Assembly: GCA_021464525.1 (NCBI GenBank)
Contig: JADRCO010001189.1
Coordinates: 1 to 21,573, forward strand
DNA: 21,573 nt
Source: Rhizophagus sp. LPA8_4_AMF
Lineage: Eukaryota; Glomeromycota; Glomeromycetes; Glomerales; Glomeraceae
Direction of reading: 5' to 3'
The position numbers and the translations under genes are program-made. The notes beneath the pieces are model-generated. The model saw only the letters and a program-made list of their open reading frames with translations, did not search any database and was not told the origin of the DNA. Below, piece by piece: positions 18,447 to 21,573 of this stretch (the stretch's first letter is position 1; every line of letters begins with the position of its first letter).

Positions 18447-21400
18447 GTATAATAAATTTTATATTGTTCAATAAGATTTTGAATATTTCAATTTTATTTT
18501 AAGTATTATTATATTTGTAGATAAAAATAAATAATGAATTTTATGGAATAACTCAGGATCCAAAAACGAAAATTTATATGATGGTTTTGAATAATAAATG
18601 TAAAAAGTGTAATAAAATGTGTTATGCAAATTTCTTTCAACAGAAATTTATTGATTGGACTAGTGGCAATTATCATATTGATACATTTATTCAAAGTACT
18701 CAATTATTAGCACATGATGATGTAAAAGAAGTATTAGAATGGATACCTTATAATAGATTTTATGATATTAAATATATTGCAGAAGATGAGTTTAATGAAG
18801 TATATAGAGCAAATTGGATTGATGGAAAAATAAGTCATTGGGATGATGAAAATCATAATTGGAAAAGAGAAATTGGTAATATATTTGTAAATTTGAAGAG
18901 TTTAAATACTTCAAATAATTTTACATTAGGATTTATAATTAAGGTATAATAAATTTATTGTTCAATAATATTTTGAATGTTTTAATTTTTATTAATGTAA
19001 TATTATATTTGTAGATTAAAATAGATCATGAATTTTATGGAATAACTCAGCATCCAGAAACAAAAAATTATATGATGGTTTTGAATAATAAATGTAAAAA
19101 GTGCAATAAAATGTGTGATACAATGTATTTTCAACAGAAATTTATTGATTGGACCAGTGGCAATAATGCAATTGATAAATTTATTCAATATTCTCAGCTA
19201 TCAGCTCATAATGATGTAAAGAAAGCATTAGAATGGATACCTTACAATAGATTATATAATATTAAATATATTGCAGAAGATGAGTTTGGTGTAGTGTATA
19301 AAGCAAATTGGATTGATGGATATATAAATTATTGGGATGATGAAAATCAAAATTGGGAAAGAGAAAGTCATAGTAATATATTTGTTATTCTGAAAAGTTT
19401 AAATACTTCAAATAAACTTACATTAGGATTTATAAATGAGGTATATAAATTTATTGTTCAATAATATTTCGAATATTTTAATTTTTATTGAAGTATTATA
19501 TTATTATTATATTTGTAGATTAAAATAGATCATGAATTTTATGGAATAACTCAGGATCCAGAAACAAAAAATTATATGATGGTATTGAATAATAAATGTA
19601 AAATGTGTAATGAAATATGTAGCTCAGCATATTTTCAACAAAATTTTGAAAATTGGGCCAGTAATAATGATAATATTGATAAATTTATTCAAAATACCCA
19701 ATTTTCAACTCACGATTATATAAGTGGAATAGAATTGATACCTTATGATAGATTTTATGATATTAAATATATTGCAAAAGATGAGTTTGGCGAAATATAT
19801 AGAGCAAATTGGATTGATAAATGTAGTAATATGTTTGTGAATTTGAAGAGTTTAGGTGCTCCAAAAAATCTTACATTAGATAAGGTATAGTATGGTTATT
19901 CAATGAAATCTTAAAACAATTTTATTTTTTCTAACTTATTATTTTTACATCTGTAGATTAAAATAGAACATAAATTTTATGGAATAACTCAGGATCCAGA
20001 AACAAAAAATTACATGATGGTTTTGAATAATAAATGTAAAAATTGTAAATATATTTGTAGCTCAATATATTTTCAATACAAATTCATAGATTGGACTAGT
20101 GGTAATACTTATATTGACAAATTTATTCAAAGTGCACAATTATCAACTCATGCTGATGTTAGGAAAGCATTAGAATGGATATCTTATGATAGATTTTATG
20201 ATATTAAATATATTACAAAAGATGAGTTTGGCAAAGTATGTAGAGCAAATTGGATTGATGGTTATGAGATTAGTTTAAATCAAAATATGAAAAGAAAAGG
20301 TCATAATATGTTTGTTAATTTGACGAGTTTAGATAATCCAAACAATCTTACATTAAAATTATTTATAAATAAGGTAAGGTAATTCAATAAAATTCTAAAT
20401 ATTATAATTTTTCTAACATATATTACATTTGCAGATTAAAATAGAACATGAATTTTATGGAATAACTCAAGATCCAGAAACAAAAAGTTATATGATGGTT
20501 TTGAATAATAAATGTAAAAAATGTAATCATATATGTTATACAACACAATTTCAATATAGATTCATAGATTGGACCAGTGGCAATAATGATATTGATAAAT
20601 TTATTCAAGATACTCAGTTATCAGCTCATAGTAACGTAAGGGAAGCATTAGAATGGATACCTTATGGTAGATTGTATAATATTAAATACAATGCAAAAGA
20701 TGAGTTTGGTAAAATATGTAGAGCAAATTGGATTGATGGAGAAATAATTGGTTGGGATTATAAAAGCCAAAATTGGGAAAGGAAGAATCAAAATATATTT
20801 ATAATTTTGGAAAACCTGAATTATTCAACAAATATTACATCAGTACTTATGAAGAAGGTAAAATTAATTTTAGATTCATAATATAATTGCAAATTATTAA
20901 TATATTTTGTTTGTAGATTAACAAAGCTTGTGGAATTACTCAGGATCCAGAAACCAAGAAATATATGTTGGTTTTGAATGATATATGTGAAAAATGTAAT
21001 AAAGTGTGTTATTCAATACATTTTCAACGAAATTTTGAAAATTGGACTAGTGGCAATGATGATATTGATAAATTTATTCAAGATACTCAGTTATCAGCTC
21101 ATAGTAATGTAAGGGAAGCATTAGAATGGATACCTTATAGTAGATTGTATAATATTAAATATAATGCAAAAGATGAGTTTGGTAATACGTAGAGCAAATT
21201 GGATTGATGGAGAAATAATTGGTTGGGATTATAAAAGCCAAAATTGGGAAAGGAAGAATCAAAATATATTTATAATTTTGGAAAACCTGAATTATTCAAC
21301 AAATATTACATCAGTACTTATGAAGAAGGTAAAATTAATTTTAGATTCATAATATAATTGCAAATTATTAATATATTTTGTTTGTAGATTAACAAAGCTT

Positions 21401-21573
21401 GTGGAATTACTCAGGATCCAGAAACCAAGAAATATATGTTGGTTTTGAATGATATATGTGAAAAATGTAATAAAGTGTGTTATTCAATACATTTTCAACG
21501 AAATTTTGAAAATTGGACTAGTGGCAATGATGATATTGATAAATTTATTCAAGATACTCAGTTATCAGCTCAT
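18066..21573 (+). CDS. Tandem kinase N-lobe repeat gene (3' end outside window)
   Basis: This is one predicted gene built from repeated exons. The exons are 18066-18446, 18521-18943, 19015-19440, 19519-19884, 19957-20373, 20435-20857, 20917-21328 and 21388 onward. The introns are GT-AG and phase 0 (74, 71, 78, 72, 61, 59 and 59 bp), with donors aag/gag|gta and acceptors tgtag|at or gcag|at. Exons 1-6 join in frame to 812 residues. Exon 7 has a two-base loss that stops the frame at 21190-21192 (903 residues in total); skipping exon 7 would keep the frame into exon 8. Each complete internal exon encodes beta4-beta5 and hinge of one TKL N-lobe, then a Cys-x2-Cys-x3-Cys cluster, FxxWTSGN, ALEWIPY, a degraded glycine loop (DEFG instead of GGFG), NWIDG, beta3 (FVxLKSL) and alphaC. 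HRD, DMG and APE are absent, so no catalysis is expected from the visible part. A terminal full kinase domain could follow beyond the window. A binding, scaffold or decoy role is only a guess. Confidence 0.7.
18521..18943 (+). repeat. Array unit 2 (141 codons)
   Basis: It opens with FYGITQDPKTK and YMMVL (residues 19-23), joined two residues later to the Cys cluster (C27, C30, C34). EWIPY is at 73-77. The loop is AEDEFNEVY, with the last glycine also lost. Beta3 Lys is K126 in FVNLKSL. It ends GFIIK. Confidence 0.8.
19015..19440 (+). repeat. Array unit 3 (142 codons)
   Basis: It starts IKIDHEFYGITQ. The Cys cluster is KCKKCNKMC and the loop is AEDEFGVVYKANW. Beta3 is FVILKSL. It ends GFINE, the only complete unit that keeps the Glu of the ancestral NE|V exon junction. 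Confidence 0.8.
19519..19884 (+). repeat. Array unit 4 (122 codons, internal deletion)
   Basis: This unit is 20 codons shorter than unit 3. The stretch corresponding to the WDDENQNWER linker between NWID and beta3 is missing, and the LGFINE end is shortened to LDK. Both losses keep the frame. The Cys cluster is KCKMCNEIC and beta3 is FVNLKSL. Confidence 0.8.
19957..20373 (+). repeat. Array unit 5 (139 codons)
   Basis: The Cys cluster is KCKNCKYIC. The loop is TKDEFGKVC, with Tyr changed to Cys. Beta3 reads FVNLTSL, so the ATP-anchoring Lys is replaced by Thr. It ends LFINK. Confidence 0.8.
20435..20857 (+). repeat. Array unit 6 (141 codons)
   Basis: The Cys cluster is KCKKCNHIC and the loop is AKDEFGKIC. 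Beta3 is FIILENL, with Lys replaced by Glu. It ends VLMKK. From about 20590 through the following intron it is almost identical to unit 7. Confidence 0.8.
20917..21328 (+). repeat. Array unit 7 (frameshifted copy)
   Basis: The start is shortened by nine bases (INKACGITQ). The Cys cluster is ICEKCNKVC. Relative to unit 6, two bases are missing after DEFG near 21183, which brings in a stop at 21190-21192. The rest of the exon and the intron match unit 6. The defect could be a real mutation or an assembly error in a near-identical repeat. Confidence 0.8.
21388..21573 (+). repeat. Array unit 8 (partial, cut by window edge)
   Basis: As far as it is visible, 186 bases, it is identical to unit 7 at a distance of 471 bases. 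The array therefore continues beyond the window. Confidence 0.85.

Noticed and set aside
18509-20608. Series of ~61-codon minus-strand frames (18509, 19003, 20423)
   Set aside because: They recur because they are antisense shadows of the repeated exon starts; the plus frames carry the kinase motifs and splice sites.
18066-21573. Array read as several independent small genes
   Set aside because: Only unit 1 has its own ATG near the exon start; the others begin with hinge residues directly after a splice acceptor, and donors and acceptors agree in phase throughout.
18066-21573. CRISPR-like or satellite array
   Set aside because: The ~440-504 bp period, coding content, in-frame length changes and splice signals identify exon repeats.

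Overview
The window looks like nuclear DNA of an arbuscular mycorrhizal fungus (Glomeromycotina, Rhizophagus-like). It is very AT-rich. Its genes carry short spliceosomal introns of about 59-96 bp with GTAAG/GTATG/GTTTG donors. Several encoded proteins belong to families I know to be expanded in these fungi: TKL-type protein kinases with the EWIPYDR...NWIDG signature, six-transmembrane ion-transport-domain proteins, SAM-like proteins, and IS630/Tc1-type transposases with introns. The species assignment is inference; no database search was possible.

Layout. 1-3250 is mostly non-coding AT-rich DNA with microrepeats and an unrecognised, degraded minus-strand coding remnant near the left edge. 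3298-5409 is an intact six-exon ion channel gene. Its 572-residue product begins shortly before the membrane domain and has no WD40 part. 5746-6085 is a small tandem array with a period of about 107-121 bp. 6190-7340 is a dead Tc1/IS630 transposase. 7493-7939 (minus) is a broken SAM-like gene. A T-rich block with 21-bp repeats (8249-8600) directly abuts a 5'-truncated kinase pseudogene (8603-9640). 9641-12890 is non-coding. 12891-14352 is an intact two-exon kinase of 461 residues with the catalytic residues in place. 14353-17683 is non-coding, with inverted repeats and degenerate tandem repeats. 17684-17905 (minus) is a short, interrupted coding stretch missed by size cut-offs.

The most notable part is 18066 to the right edge (21573). 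It is one gene-like unit made of at least eight tandem exons. Each complete internal exon starts with the end of a kinase N-lobe (beta4-beta5 and hinge, YMMVL), continues directly into a new cysteine cluster and a new N-lobe (beta1, beta3, alphaC), and stops at exactly the intron position used in the intact kinase gene. No C-lobe (HRD, DMG, APE) is present in the visible part. All introns are phase 0 and exons 1-6 are all multiples of three, so the predicted product is a string of kinase N-lobes joined hinge to N-terminus. The glycine-rich loop is degraded in every readable copy, and later copies also lose the beta3 lysine. Copies 6-8 are nearly identical, so the array is still expanding or being homogenised, and it continues past the window.

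Relations. The kinase pseudogene, the intact kinase and the array share the same family and the same phase-0 intron. A likely history is duplication of a TKL kinase gene followed by repeated internal duplication of the block from the Cys cluster in exon 1, through the intron, to the hinge in exon 2. A pair of CACGTG palindromes and a near-symmetric TATA element lie between the array and the minus-strand fragment at 17684-17905 and could serve both directions.
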